DNA of 64,000 bases from Algibacter luteus (GCF_900141715.1 NZ_FQYK01000002.1:239495-303494); one strand, 5' to 3'; positions 1-9,246 are shown, counted from the first letter of the stretch. Translations and numbers: made by a program. The notes: generated by a model not told the origin, from the letters alone.

Positions 1-1653
1 AAAGTTAAACCAGTTGCTGAATCTGCTCCACTAGAAGTTAAAACGCCAATAGTTGAGGAAGAACCCGAAATAGAAATTAAAGTTGAAGACGTTAAAGAGG
101 AAGTCTCAGAATCTGATAATCTTGCTAACAAATTGGTTGAAGATTTCGGACAATTCGACCCTACGTTAGAGCTTGCCAAATATCAATTTCCTACCCTTGA
201 CTTATTAAAAAAGTACGATACTGAAGGCATTACCATCAATCAAGAAGAACTTGAGGAAAACAAGAATAAAATTGTTGACACCTTAAAAAATTACAATATT
301 GGAATAGCCAGCATTAAGGCGACTATAGGGCCAACAGTAACGCTTTATGAAATTGTGCCAGATGCCGGAATTAGAATATCAAAAATTAAAAATCTCGAAG
401 ACGATATTGCATTATCGCTTTCAGCATTAGGTATTCGAATTATTGCGCCCATACCCGGAAAAGGAACTATTGGTATTGAAGTACCAAATAAAAAATCGAC
501 CATTGTTTCCATGCGCTCTGTTATTTCATCTAAGAAATTTCAAAGTTCAGAAATGCAATTACCTATAGCTTTAGGTAAAACCATTAGTAACGAAACCTTT
601 GTGGTAGACTTAGCTAAAATGCCTCACTTACTTATGGCGGGGGCTACAGGACAAGGAAAATCGGTTGGATTGAATGCAGTATTAACTTCGTTACTATACA
701 AAAAACACCCTGCTGAAGTAAAGTTTGTTTTAGTTGATCCTAAAAAAGTAGAGTTAACGCTTTTTAATAAAATTGAGCGTCATTATTTGGCAAAATTACC
801 AGACAGTGAAGACGCTATTATTACCGATAACACCAAAGTTATCCATACATTGAATTCGCTGTGTATTGAAATGGATAATCGATACGAACTTCTAAAAAAC
901 GCATTTTGCAGAAATATTGCTGAATATAACGAGAAGTTTAAAGCACGTAAATTAAACCCTAATGATGGGCATCAATTTCTACCATATATAGTTTTGGTAG
1001 TTGATGAGTTTGCCGATTTAATCATGACTGCGGGTAAAGAAGTAGAAACGCCTATTGCACGTTTAGCACAATTAGCTCGTGCCATTGGAATTCATTTAAT
1101 CATTGCAACACAACGTCCATCGGTTAACGTTATTACTGGTATTATTAAAGCCAATTTCCCTGCGCGTATCGCGTTTAGAGTAACCTCAAAAATCGATTCA
1201 AGAACCATTTTAGATGGCTCTGGAGCCGACCAACTTATTGGTCGCGGAGATATGCTTTACACCCAGGGCAACGATTTAATTCGTGTACAATGTGCTTTTG
1301 TTGATACGCCTGAAGTTGAAAAAATTACCGACTTTATTGGGGCTCAAAAAGCCTACCCTGATGCTTATTTGCTTCCTGAGTATGTAGGCGAAGAAAGTGG
1401 CACAAGTCTTGATATAGATAAGTCAGACAGAGATAAACTATTTAAAGATGCGGCAATTGTAATTGTAACGGCACAACAAGGTTCGGCTTCGCTATTACAG
1501 CGAAAACTAAAATTAGGTTATAATAGAGCTGGTAGATTAATTGACCAGTTAGAAGCCGCAGGTATAGTTGGACCTTTTGAAGGCAGTAAAGCCAGACAAG
1601 TTTTAGTCCCTGATTTGTTAGCTTTAGATAAATTATTAGAAGACGAAATATAA
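1..1653 (+). CDS. ftsK: DNA translocase FtsK, C-terminal part (5' end outside window)
   Basis: ATP-driven double-stranded DNA pump that acts at the division septum in chromosome segregation and dimer resolution. The frame is open from base 1, so the N-terminal membrane domain and start lie outside the window; 550 residues are visible. The first 40 or so codons form a Glu/Val/Pro-rich linker. The RecA-like motor follows, with Walker A GATGQGKS (about nt 640-663), Walker B VLVVDEFADL (about nt 990-1020) and the conserved ATQRPSVNVITG stretch. The last 70 residues form the winged-helix gamma domain that reads polar DNA signals. A TTG at 133 could be taken as a start, but it lies inside the linker and upstream codons continue without a stop. 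Identity is secure. Confidence 0.95.
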   Translation, partial: KVKPVAESAPLEVKTPIVEEEPEIEIKVEDVKEEVSESDNLANKLVEDFGQFDPTLELAKYQFPTLDLLKKYDTEGITINQEELEENKNKIVDTLKNYNIGIASIKATIGPTVTLYEIVPDAGIRISKIKNLEDDIALSLSALGIRIIAPIPGKGTIGIEVPNKKSTIVSMRSVISSKKFQSSEMQLPIALGKTISNETFVVDLAKMPHLLMAGATGQGKSVGLNAVLTSLLYKKHPAEVKFVLVDPKKVELTLFNKIERHYLAKLPDSEDAIITDNTKVIHTLNSLCIEMDNRYELLKNAFCRNIAEYNEKFKARKLNPNDGHQFLPYIVLVVDEFADLIMTAGKEVETPIARLAQLARAIGIHLIIATQRPSVNVITGIIKANFPARIAFRVTSKIDSRTILDGSGADQLIGRGDMLYTQGNDLIRVQCAFVDTPEVEKITDFIGAQKAYPDAYLLPEYVGEESGTSLDIDKSDRDKLFKDAAIVIVTAQQGSASLLQRKLKLGYNRAGRLIDQLEAAGIVGPFEGSKARQVLVPDLLALDKLLEDEI

Positions 1654-1720
1654 TTAAATGTGTTTTCCGCAATTGACACTGAACACAGATGAAGAGCGGA
1701 AATGAAAAAATAAACTTTCA

Positions 1721-2356
1721 ATGAAAAAATTAGTAACCATAGTATTAATAGCCTTATCCGTTAACGCATTTGCTCAAAACAATGCCAAAGCATTACTCAA
1801 CGAAGTATCTGAAAAAGTAAAGAGCTACGATAACATCTCTTTAGATTTCAAATACACTCTGGAAAACCTTTCAGAAAACATCAAACAAGAAACCAAAGGC
1901 GATGTGGTTATGCAAGGTGAAAAATACAGATTAAACATTTTAGGTGTTACCCGCTTATTCGACGGTAAGACTTTGTATTCTATAAGTGTTGAAGACGAAG
2001 AAGTTACAATTTCTTCGGATATTGATGATGAAAATGATGCGATTACACCTAGTAAAATGTTATCATTTTATGAAGATGGATACACCTACAACCTAGATAT
2101 TACTCAGAATATAAACGGTAGAAAAATTCAATATGTAAAATTAACACCTATTGATTCTAATTCAGAAATAAAAAATATTCTCTTAGGGGTTGATGCGCAA
2201 ACAAAACATATCTACAATTTAATTCAAGTCGGTAAAAACGGTACAAAAACAACGCTTGTTGTTAATTCTTTTAAAACAAATGCCCCTTTATCAAAAACCT
2301 TATTTACCTTTGATGCCAATAAATATCAAGATTATTACATCAATAAACTAGATTAG
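1721..2356 (+). CDS. lolA: Outer-membrane lipoprotein carrier protein LolA
   Basis: Periplasmic chaperone that takes lipoproteins from the inner membrane and carries them to the outer membrane. The 211-residue product starts with a signal peptide (MKKLVTIVLIALSVNAFA, cleavage before QNN). The mature part has the LolA pattern of a Tyr/Asp-rich beta sheet: GDVVMQGEKYRLNI, FDGKTLYSI, then a C-terminal LFTFDANKYQDYYINKLD end typical of Bacteroidota LolA. It follows ftsK by 67 bp and precedes the LptF/G-like gene by 9 bp, so the two envelope genes are probably cotranscribed. Length fits the family. Confidence 0.9.
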   Translation: MKKLVTIVLIALSVNAFAQNNAKALLNEVSEKVKSYDNISLDFKYTLENLSENIKQETKGDVVMQGEKYRLNILGVTRLFDGKTLYSISVEDEEVTISSDIDDENDAITPSKMLSFYEDGYTYNLDITQNINGRKIQYVKLTPIDSNSEIKNILLGVDAQTKHIYNLIQVGKNGTKTTLVVNSFKTNAPLSKTLFTFDANKYQDYYINKLD

Positions 2357-2365
2357 GTTCATTCA

Positions 2366-4327
2366 TTGAAAATACTAGATCGTTACATAATAACCACATA
2401 TCTTAAAACTTTTCTTAGCGTGTTTGTCATACTCATGCTAATTTTTGTTTTACAAACCATTTGGCTTTATATCAAAGAGTTGGCCGGAAAAGATTTGGAT
2501 ATTCTTGTTATAGGGAAGTTCTTATTTTATTTCATGCCAAAACTTATCCCACTAGTTTTACCATTAACTATCCTTTTAGCATCCATAATGGTTTTTGGAA
2601 GTTTTGCCGAAAACTATGAGTTTGCGGCCATGAAATCTACTGGTATTTCACTACAACGCGCCATGTCTGGGCTGAGTGTATTTATAGTTATTCTTGGTAT
2701 AGTCACTTTCTTCTTTTCAAATAATGTTATTCCTTGGGCAGAATTAAATTCATATAACCTGAGACGAAATATAGCCAAACTAAAACCCGCTATGTTACTT
2801 GCTGAAGGACAATTTAATCCTGTGGGCACTTATAATATTAAATTTGCCGATAAATACGGTGATAAAGATCAGTTTTTAAAAGATGTGACCATTCATATAA
2901 AAGGAAATGATGGTAGAACCAACGCCACGGTAATAAAATCGAAAACTGGCGAATTGGCAAGTGAAGAAAACTCGAATGTTTTAAAACTGATTTTAAACGA
3001 TGGGCATTATTACAGCGATGTGACCCCACAAGACCGTAATGCTAGAAATAGAAAACCATTTGCTAAAAGTACGTTTGAAACGAAAATCATCAATATTGAT
3101 TTATCAGAAATTAATAATGTAGATTTTGATGAACAATCGCAAACCGATAAATACAACATGCTAGATGTTAAAGGGTTGAATAAAACCATTGACTCACTTG
3201 TTGTGAAATTTAAAAATGAAAACGAATCGTTTTCGACAAATTTACATTTTAGATCTGGGCTTAACAGAACTAAAATCCCAAATCAAAAAGAAGCAGATTC
3301 AAGTTATACAGGTTCGCTTTTAGATCTTTTTGACACTAAAAAGCAGATTGCCATGGTTGATGTTGCTATTAAGTCTACAATAAGCTCAAAACAACTTATT
3401 ATATCTAATGAAGCCGCCATGAAAAATTCTAAAGCTTGGTTAAACAGACATATTATTTCATTACATGAGAAATTTGCTTTAGGTTTTGCCTGTGTTATCT
3501 TATTTTTTGTTGGCGCACCTTTAGGTGCCTTAATTCGTAAAGGTGGTATTGGCTTACCAATGGTAATCGCGATATTATTGTTTTTAACCTATCACTTCAT
3601 TGGTATTTTTGCAACGAATAGTGCTAAAACCGGAGAATTTAACCCCATTTTAGCACCGTGGTTTTCAACGCTAATTATGTTTCCTCTTGGAGTTTTCTTA
3701 ACTAAAAGGGCTACAGCAGATAGAGGTTTATTTGAATTCGGAAATGTTATAGAACCATTGAAGAATGCGTTTAAAATAAAAGACAAAAACAGTGTAGATT
3801 ATAAATTTTTATCGGATTATAATAATGATGAACTCTTAAACGTCATTAACAATTACGACGATTTAGGCCATCATGAAGAGGTTCGATTTAAAGCTATAGA
3901 GTTATTAAATTCAAGAGGTATCACCAGCAAAGACATAAGTGCAAGTGGTGTGATTATCGACGACAAATATTTTACTTCAGAGTACATAAAAAAAGATTAC
4001 AACGAGCACTCAAAATTCGCGTTTGTGCTTTATATTATTGGTGTTTCGCTATTAATATTGTTTTTTGTTTTTAAAAATAATAAGCTACCATCTTTATCAT
4101 GGCCATCCATACAATTAAGTGTTGTGGCGCTAGTATTATATGTTGTTTATTTTATCAAATCGATAATAAATGCGTTTCAATTTTATAAGCATATCGATAA
4201 AAAAGAGAAGCAACCCAATGTATTTCTTTTAGTATTAGGACTACCTTTTTACTTTATCACTTACCTTTTTTTAAATGAAAAAATGAAAGGCGACTTAAAG
4301 CTAAATTGTTTAGAATCTTTAAAATAA
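2366..4327 (+). CDS. LptF/LptG-family (YjgP/YjgQ) lipopolysaccharide export permease
   Basis: Inner-membrane component of the LptB2FG machine that extracts lipopolysaccharide for transport to the cell surface. The start is TTG at 2366, giving MKILDRYIITTYL, the usual N-terminus of this family; no ATG fits. Three membrane segments lie near residues 12-36, 52-80 and 101-119. A periplasmic beta-rich domain covers about 120-365, and three further segments about 370-440. At 653 residues it is far longer than the roughly 360-residue E. coli proteins. The extra C-terminal 200 residues contain a soluble stretch and three more hydrophobic segments. It is adjacent to lolA. I cannot say whether it plays the LptF or the LptG role. 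Confidence 0.85.
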   Translation: MKILDRYIITTYLKTFLSVFVILMLIFVLQTIWLYIKELAGKDLDILVIGKFLFYFMPKLIPLVLPLTILLASIMVFGSFAENYEFAAMKSTGISLQRAMSGLSVFIVILGIVTFFFSNNVIPWAELNSYNLRRNIAKLKPAMLLAEGQFNPVGTYNIKFADKYGDKDQFLKDVTIHIKGNDGRTNATVIKSKTGELASEENSNVLKLILNDGHYYSDVTPQDRNARNRKPFAKSTFETKIINIDLSEINNVDFDEQSQTDKYNMLDVKGLNKTIDSLVVKFKNENESFSTNLHFRSGLNRTKIPNQKEADSSYTGSLLDLFDTKKQIAMVDVAIKSTISSKQLIISNEAAMKNSKAWLNRHIISLHEKFALGFACVILFFVGAPLGALIRKGGIGLPMVIAILLFLTYHFIGIFATNSAKTGEFNPILAPWFSTLIMFPLGVFLTKRATADRGLFEFGNVIEPLKNAFKIKDKNSVDYKFLSDYNNDELLNVINNYDDLGHHEEVRFKAIELLNSRGITSKDISASGVIIDDKYFTSEYIKKDYNEHSKFAFVLYIIGVSLLILFFVFKNNKLPSLSWPSIQLSVVALVLYVVYFIKSIINAFQFYKHIDKKEKQPNVFLLVLGLPFYFITYLFLNEKMKGDLKLNCLESLK

Positions 4328-4339
4328 GGCCTATCTTTG
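4306..4339 (+). promoter_or_regulatory. Bacteroidota-type promoter of ribB
   Basis: TATCTTTG at 4332-4339 is a perfect -7 box (TAnnTTTG), with a TTG at 4306-4308 about 23 bp upstream. The predicted start of transcription is about 4344-4348. An ATG at 4344 would therefore lie at the very 5' end, and the ATG at 4359 is the better translation start. Confidence 0.6.
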
Positions 4340-4358
4340 CACTATGATGGTGAAAACT

Positions 4359-5504
4359 ATGACACAAAACGTAAAACAAGAGTTTAAATTAAATACAATA
4401 CACGAGGCTATTGACGACATTAGAAACGGTAAAGTTATTATTGTTGTTGATGACGAGAATCGTGAAAATGAAGGTGATTTTTTAGCTGCTGCCGATAAGG
4501 TAACGCCGCAGATGATTAACTTCATGGCAACTCATGGTAGAGGTTTAATATGTGTACCATTAACTGAAAACCGATGTAAAGAGCTTGAGCTTAATATGAT
4601 GGTTCGCAACAATACCGATCCTATGGAAACTGCTTTTACGGTATCTGTAGATTTAAGAGGCAACGGCGTTACCACAGGAATTTCAGCTAGCGATAGAGCT
4701 AAAACGGTAAAAGCTTTAATAGATCATGACACCAAGCCCTTTGAATTGGCAAGACCTGGTCATATTTTTCCGTTGGTTGCTAAAGAAGGTGGTGTGCTAC
4801 GACGAACAGGACATACTGAAGCTGCCATAGATTTTGCAAGATTAGCGGGCTTAAATCCTGCAGGTGTGATTGTAGAAATCATGAATGAAGATGGCTCGAT
4901 GGCGCGTTTACCTGAGCTTTTTGAGGTTGCTAAAAAATTAGATTTAAAAATTGTTTCTATTGAAGATTTGGTGGCATACAGAATGCAACATGACTCTTTA
5001 ATTGATAAAAAAGAAGATTTTCAAATTGAAACACGCTTTGGAAGTTTTAGATTAAGGGCCTATGAACAAACTACAAATAACCAAGTACATATAGCTTTAA
5101 CAAAAGGTATTTGGAAAGATGATGAAAAAGTACTTACTAGAATAAACTCCACGCTTATTAATAACGATATTTTAGGAACGCTTACTAATAATGCTGATAA
5201 ACAATTAGACAATATGTTTAAGGTTATTAATGATGCTGGCAAGGGTGCTATTATCTTTATCAACCAAGAAGCACAGTCAATGAATATTTTAAATCGATTG
5301 GCATTTCTAAAAGATCATCAAGAACCAAATACCATTGCACGAGCTCCAAAAATTAATATGGACACTCGAGATTTTGGTATTGGTGCTCAAATATTACACG
5401 ACTTAAACATCCATAAACTGCGATTAATTTCTAATACTGAACAGACCAAACGCGTTGGTTTGATTGGTTATGGTTTAGAGATTGTTGAATACGTGAAATA
5501 TTAA
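4359..5504 (+). CDS. ribB: 3,4-dihydroxy-2-butanone-4-phosphate synthase with degenerate GTP cyclohydrolase II-like domain
   Basis: Riboflavin synthesis: the N-terminal RibB domain (about residues 10-210) converts ribulose 5-phosphate to the four-carbon precursor. It keeps the acidic [11 protein letters not shown] active-site loop and the [17 protein letters not shown] motif. The C-terminal part (about 215-381) is homologous to GTP cyclohydrolase II but lacks the zinc cysteines: the usual SECLTGDVLGSLRCDC region here reads [16 protein letters not shown]. The RQEGRG motif is also replaced (INQEAQS). It should therefore not make the RibA product, and a separate ribA is expected elsewhere. I chose the 4359 start because the promoter -7 box ends at 4339; 4344 is the alternative. 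Confidence 0.85.
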   Translation: MTQNVKQEFKLNTIHEAIDDIRNGKVIIVVDDENRENEGDFLAAADKVTPQMINFMATHGRGLICVPLTENRCKELELNMMVRNNTDPMETAFTVSVDLRGNGVTTGISASDRAKTVKALIDHDTKPFELARPGHIFPLVAKEGGVLRRTGHTEAAIDFARLAGLNPAGVIVEIMNEDGSMARLPELFEVAKKLDLKIVSIEDLVAYRMQHDSLIDKKEDFQIETRFGSFRLRAYEQTTNNQVHIALTKGIWKDDEKVLTRINSTLINNDILGTLTNNADKQLDNMFKVINDAGKGAIIFINQEAQSMNILNRLAFLKDHQEPNTIARAPKINMDTRDFGIGAQILHDLNIHKLRLISNTEQTKRVGLIGYGLEIVEYVKY

Positions 5505-5506
5505 AA

Positions 5507-5548
5507 AAAGGGCACTTTCAATTAAAATTTTAATTGAAACTACCCTTT
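5507..5548. terminator. Bidirectional terminator hairpin between convergent ribB and T9SS gene
   Basis: A perfect 12+12 palindrome (5516-5539, TTTCAATTAAAA and its complement) is flanked by further pairing of aaaggg with cccttt, with A/T runs on both sides. It serves ribB (plus) and the minus-strand gene ending at 5570. Confidence 0.8.
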
Positions 5549-5569
5549 CTTACGAGGACTAACTCAAAC

Positions 5570-6688
5570 TTACTTAATTACTATTTTTTTGGTTGTGCTA
5601 CTGCGGCCAATTGATGCTTTTACCAAATACAAGCCAGACTTTATATGGCTTACATTAATATTCTTGTAATTAGGTGATTCCATGATTTTAAGACCTAAAA
5701 CAGAATACAGTTCTACTTTATCTATAGGTGTTTTAGATGTAATATTGATAATCTCTGAAACCGGATTAGGGTACACTTTAAAGTTTTCACTATCAAAAAC
5801 TGTGGAGCTTAATGGTCCTGCGACAGAATTATCCGTTTCTTCTTTATAATAAGGTTCCCAAACGCTTCCAGACCAACTCCAATATATTAACTCTTCTAGA
5901 TTGTCGTTAGCATCATATGCACTCGTTTCTAAATCTTCATTTACCCACTGGGCACCATCCCAAGACTGCCAAGTAAATTTTGTTTGCAACATCCCATTAT
6001 ATTCTAGTAAATATTGTTCGAATGGTTGGGTTTCCCAACTACCATTGGTGTACTTATAAATTTCAAGTTTCGTTAATAAACCACTGGTGTATGTTGCAAT
6101 TGCTCTTTCAATTGGATCCCACATCATAGTAGTAGTGTTCCAAAGGCTTTCAATTTCCTCCACGGGCTGCCCTGAAGTATTATGTGAATACTCAAACTTG
6201 TCTTCATCAACCCAAACGCCATTCTCAGATTTTTGAAATGTTATTCTAATTAGGTTGCCATTTAGATACTCGTTTTTGGTTCTAAATGCATCAGTAAACA
6301 TTTGCGTTACAAAATTATAAGATTGATCGGTTTCGTATTCTAATTCCCCAGATAGGTTATAAGTATAGACGGTTTGAGCAGTAGTTTCCCATTGCAACGT
6401 CACGCTATTCCAGAACTGTGTTACCTCTAGAATAATATCATTATTGGCGTTATAGGTTTTTAAATCTTGATATAGGACTTCTCCACCGGGAAAACTCGAT
6501 GTTATAATACTGGTTTCTTTATTACCACCATTGGCGTAAATATATTGCTCTGTGCTATGTTGGTTCCAATCTGGATTACCATCCCAAGAGTAAATGCGCC
6601 TTTCATCTACTTTATAAACGGTTTGCGCATCACTTGAATAACCAAATGATAGAAAAAATAATACGGCAAGAAGTGTCAAGTTTTTCAT
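5570..6688 (-). CDS. Secreted repeat protein with T9SS type A sorting domain
   Basis: 372-residue exported protein of unknown function. It has an N-terminal signal peptide (MKNLTLLAVLFFLSFGYSSDA). The middle (about 25-285) is built from roughly five repeats of 40-48 residues. Each contains a Trp-rich turn such as WNSVTLQWE, WNTTTMMWD, WDGAQWVNED or WSGSVWEPY, followed by a Tyr/Asn-rich strand such as YNANNDI or YDANDNL. The last 70 residues (VYPNPVSEIINI to TTKKIVIK) are the Por secretion tail recognised by the type IX secretion system, so it ends at the cell surface or outside. It stands alone between two terminators. I do not recognise the repeat family and see no catalytic motif. Confidence 0.8.
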   Translation of the reverse strand: MKNLTLLAVLFFLSFGYSSDAQTVYKVDERRIYSWDGNPDWNQHSTEQYIYANGGNKETSIITSSFPGGEVLYQDLKTYNANNDIILEVTQFWNSVTLQWETTAQTVYTYNLSGELEYETDQSYNFVTQMFTDAFRTKNEYLNGNLIRITFQKSENGVWVDEDKFEYSHNTSGQPVEEIESLWNTTTMMWDPIERAIATYTSGLLTKLEIYKYTNGSWETQPFEQYLLEYNGMLQTKFTWQSWDGAQWVNEDLETSAYDANDNLEELIYWSWSGSVWEPYYKEETDNSVAGPLSSTVFDSENFKVYPNPVSEIINITSKTPIDKVELYSVLGLKIMESPNYKNINVSHIKSGLYLVKASIGRSSTTKKIVIK

Positions 6689-6901
6689 GATTAATAGCTT
6701 TAAAGATTTGTATTACAGAACCATCGAATAAATTAAAAATGTGAGCATGTTTAATTTAAATCCTTAGATATACTGATGAACTAAACTGTTGCTATTAATG
6801 GTTAGAGAGCCATTATAAATTGCTTATTAATACAAATGATATCCACAACTGGGTGCGGTATTTAGTACTATAGAAGAATTAGCGGGAATTATAAATGTAT
6901 G

Positions 6902-6942
6902 AAATAAAACACTACAAATCAAGTTTCTATAGTGTTTTATTT
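6902..6942. terminator. Terminator after the aminotransferase gene
   Basis: A perfect 13-bp stem (AAATAAAACACTA, 6902-6914, with its complement at 6930-6942) and a 15-nt loop lie just beyond the end of the minus-strand gene at 6953. Confidence 0.75.
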
Positions 6943-6952
6943 TATTGAAAGT

Positions 6953-8155
6953 TTAGAATTTATAAAGTGCCGATTTTATGACTTCGGCCATTTTAGAAGC
7001 GCGCACTTTTACCTGTTCTTCGGTCCATGATAATTTGATTAAACATGAAATATTTCTCGAGATATAGTTATCAGACTTTGAGAAATCTTTAGTTTTTAAA
7101 TACGCTAAACCGTCTTTTACTTCTTTTGAAATTGGAAACAGCGATTTTAAATCTTTTAAATGATTCCATTCTTTAATGTAATGCCAGTTGTTGTTGTAGT
7201 AATTCCAGCAAACATCAATACCATTGTCGCTAAAGCCTTTTAATACTTTGTTTACAATTTCTAAATTGGGTAGAAAGAAGTTAAAAAAAGCACCACTCTC
7301 CTCGCCTCCTTCTGGAATGGTTCTGAAAGTTACTTCGGGAATATCGGCTAGGGCTTCTTTTAAGATGTTTAAGTTTCGGCGTTGAATTTCTAAGAATTCT
7401 GGCAAACGTTTTACTTGTGCTAACCCAACGGCAGCATGCAATTCTGAGATTCTAAAATTATAACCAATAAACGGGTGTTTTTCTGCACCACGATCGTTAC
7501 CGATATGGTCGTGACCATGATCGCTATAGTGGTCGGCGTTTAGATAGTAATCTTTATTATTGGTAATCACTGCACCACCTTCGCCACAGGTTATGGTTTT
7601 TACAAAATCGAAAGAGAAGCAACCCAAATCGCCAATGCTTCCTAAGGGTTTACCTTTGTAGGTACCGCCAATGGCTTGACACGCATCTTCTACTAAAAGG
7701 AGGTCGTGTTTGTTACAAACGGCTTGTAAGGCATCCATATGGGCCATACTCCCACACATTTGCACCACCATAACTGCTTTTGTTTTTGGCGTGATAGCTT
7801 GTTCAACTGCATCTGGGTTTAAACCAAGAGTATCATCGATATCTACCAACACGGGGATGGCTCCGAGCATCATAATGGCCTCGAAACTGGCTACGAAGGT
7901 AAATGTTGGCATAATGACCTCATCGCCCGCTCCAACGCCTGCAGAGGCTAAGGCTACTGATACGGCTGCGGTTCCGCTAGAAACGAGTTGCACGTGTTTA
8001 GATTGAAAGGTGTGTTGTAATGCAGCTTCTAGTTCTTTGGCTTTCCAATGGCCATTGCGCATACCATCGAAACCGTAACGCATCAGCACGCCATTGTCTA
8101 GCACATCGTTAACTTCTTTTCTTTCTAATTCTCCAAATAATTCGAATCCTGGCAT
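6953..8155 (-). CDS. DegT/DnrJ/EryC1/StrS-family PLP-dependent aminotransferase
   Basis: Fold-type I PLP enzyme of the sugar aminotransferase family, which usually makes amino sugars for surface polysaccharides or natural products. The start MPGFELFGELERKEV (ATG at 8155) is the family N-terminus. Visible motifs: SSGTAAVSVALASAGVGAGDEVIMPTF in two parts (substrate and PLP phosphate site), VEDACQAIGG (Asp pairing with the pyridine nitrogen), and SFDFVKTITCGEGG. The last has Lys in the position of the PLP Schiff-base lysine. Length 400 fits. An in-frame extension to 8302 exists but translates a GC-rich palindromic repeat and is not part of the gene. The downstream tail is unusual in keeping no other sugar genes nearby, so the substrate is unknown. 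Confidence 0.85.
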   Translation of the reverse strand: MPGFELFGELERKEVNDVLDNGVLMRYGFDGMRNGHWKAKELEAALQHTFQSKHVQLVSSGTAAVSVALASAGVGAGDEVIMPTFTFVASFEAIMMLGAIPVLVDIDDTLGLNPDAVEQAITPKTKAVMVVQMCGSMAHMDALQAVCNKHDLLLVEDACQAIGGTYKGKPLGSIGDLGCFSFDFVKTITCGEGGAVITNNKDYYLNADHYSDHGHDHIGNDRGAEKHPFIGYNFRISELHAAVGLAQVKRLPEFLEIQRRNLNILKEALADIPEVTFRTIPEGGEESGAFFNFFLPNLEIVNKVLKGFSDNGIDVCWNYYNNNWHYIKEWNHLKDLKSLFPISKEVKDGLAYLKTKDFSKSDNYISRNISCLIKLSWTEEQVKVRASKMAEVIKSALYKF

Positions 8156-8189
8156 AATTTTGATTTTATATGTGTTGTTACATGGGACG

Positions 8190-8294
8190 TTTTTTGCGTT
8201 AGGGATTGCAGTAGAAATCCTTTTTGTGAGGCACGAGCAAAAAGATTGCCACGTAAAGCCCGACCCTTGTGGTAATCTGCCTGCCGGCAGGCAG
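8190..8294. repeat. Structured intergenic element ending in an 18-bp GC palindrome
   Basis: 8277-8294 is CTGCCTGCCGGCAGGCAG, a perfect 18-bp palindrome, strikingly GC-rich for this genome. The preceding 85 bp contain an imperfect inverted repeat, aatccTTTTTG against CAAAAAgatt (about 8216-8246). When translated the palindrome gives LPAGR peptides, which I know as a frequent spurious ending or beginning of predicted proteins in this phylum. It is probably one copy of a dispersed intergenic repeat. It lies between two minus-strand genes. Confidence 0.55.
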
Positions 8295-8307
8295 GCGACC
8301 AAATGTT

Positions 8308-8937
8308 TTATAATATAATGACTGCTTCGTCTATTGGTTTTCTTACTTTTTTGAAGGTTGAAAACATATCGTCGTCGGCGCGATAACCTACGGGCAGAAG
8401 CAATACTGATTTTAATCCTTTTTCGTTTAGTTTTAATAGTTTATCGTATTCTGAGGCTATAAATCCTTCCATGGGGCAGGAATCGATGCCTTCGATGGCG
8501 CAAACCGTCATTAAATTACCCAAAGCGATGTAGGCTTGGTTTGTAGACCATTGCTGGCGTTCTGTTACCGACATGTCTTGCATCATATTTACCAAATCTT
8601 CGCGGTAGGGTTTTAGGATGGTTTCTGGGGTATTGCGTATGTGTTTGATGTTGTTGTAATAGTCGATAACATCGGTGGATTGGATATTATCCTGAATACA
8701 AATGACTAGTAAGTGCGACGCATTTAATACTTGTTTTTGATTGTATGCTGGCGCTACTAGGGGTTCTCTTAATTTTTTATCTTCTACAACCACCAATTTT
8801 AGGGTTTGTAAACCATAGGATGTTGCGGTAAGGTTAAAAGCCTCTATTAAAATATTGATTTTGGCTTTAGATAACTTTTTGGTTGGGTTAAACTTTTTTG
8901 TTGCATACCGCCATTTCAGTTGCTCGATTGTATTCAT
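8308..8937 (-). CDS. NfsB-type nitroreductase family protein (NAD(P)H-dependent FMN oxidoreductase)
   Basis: Cytoplasmic flavoprotein likely reducing nitro compounds or quinones at the cost of NAD(P)H. The 209-residue protein has the family N-terminus with the RYATKKFNPTKKL FMN phosphate site, SYGLQTLKLVVV, an IALGNLMTVCAIEGIDSCPMEGF segment split over the dimer interface, and the C-terminal LPVGYRADDDMFSTFKKVRKP FMN-binding stretch. Length matches NfsB. It is followed by the repeat element and the aminotransferase, with no obvious functional link. A -7 box lies just upstream at 8955-8962. Confidence 0.88.
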   Translation of the reverse strand: MNTIEQLKWRYATKKFNPTKKLSKAKINILIEAFNLTATSYGLQTLKLVVVEDKKLREPLVAPAYNQKQVLNASHLLVICIQDNIQSTDVIDYYNNIKHIRNTPETILKPYREDLVNMMQDMSVTERQQWSTNQAYIALGNLMTVCAIEGIDSCPMEGFIASEYDKLLKLNEKGLKSVLLLPVGYRADDDMFSTFKKVRKPIDEAVIIL

Positions 8938-8954
8938 TAGGTATTTTATTTATG

Positions 8955-8962
8955 CAAAAATA
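8955..8962 (-). promoter_or_regulatory. -7 box of the nitroreductase gene
   Basis: On the minus strand this reads TATTTTTG, a match to TAnnTTTG, 18 bp before the ATG at 8937. I see no clear -33 element. Confidence 0.4.
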
Positions 8963-9053
8963 AGGTTTGCAATTTTCTTTTTAGTGTATTGATAAATAAA
9001 ATATGCACATGGATTAATACATAAAATTTATTGATAAAAAAGTTAACTTTTTA

Positions 9054-9085
9054 TTTGAATAGAAGGAAAAAGGACGTTATATTTG
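9054..9085 (+). promoter_or_regulatory. Promoter of tRNA-Ser(UGA)
   Basis: TTTG at 9054-9057, a 20-bp spacer, and TATATTTG at 9078-9085 form a textbook Bacteroidota promoter, 38 bp before the mature tRNA end. Confidence 0.8.
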
Positions 9086-9123
9086 CACCCGCATTCAGGC
9101 AAATAGCTTGATGAGGCACTCAA

Positions 9124-9208
9124 GGAGAAATGGCAGAGTGGTCGAATGCGGCAGTCTTGAAAACTGTTGAGGGTCACACCTCCGGGGGTTCGAATCCCTC
9201 TTTCTCCG
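9124..9208 (+). tRNA. tRNA-Ser (anticodon UGA)
   Basis: 85 nt. The acceptor stem GGAGAAA pairs with TTTCTCC; the anticodon loop is CTTGAAA (anticodon TGA); a long variable arm is present as expected for a class II tRNA; the T loop is GTTCGAATC. The discriminator is G and CCA is not encoded. An open frame running through this locus is an artefact. Confidence 0.95.
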
Positions 9209-9214
9209 CAAAAG

Positions 9215-9246
9215 AAACCCGCAACAAATGTTGCGGGTTTTTTATT
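9215..9246 (+). terminator. Terminator of tRNA-Ser(UGA)
   Basis: 12-bp perfect stem (AAACCCGCAACA, 9215-9226, with its complement at 9229-9240), 2-nt loop and a following T run. Confidence 0.9.

Noticed and set aside
4950-5504. Active GTP cyclohydrolase II in the ribB product
   Set aside because: The zinc cysteines and the RQEGRG motif are both missing.
8156-8302. Extended N-terminus of the aminotransferase reading to 8302
   Set aside because: The extra 49 residues translate the GC-rich palindromic repeat and have no family match; MPGFELFGELERKEV at 8155 is the normal start.
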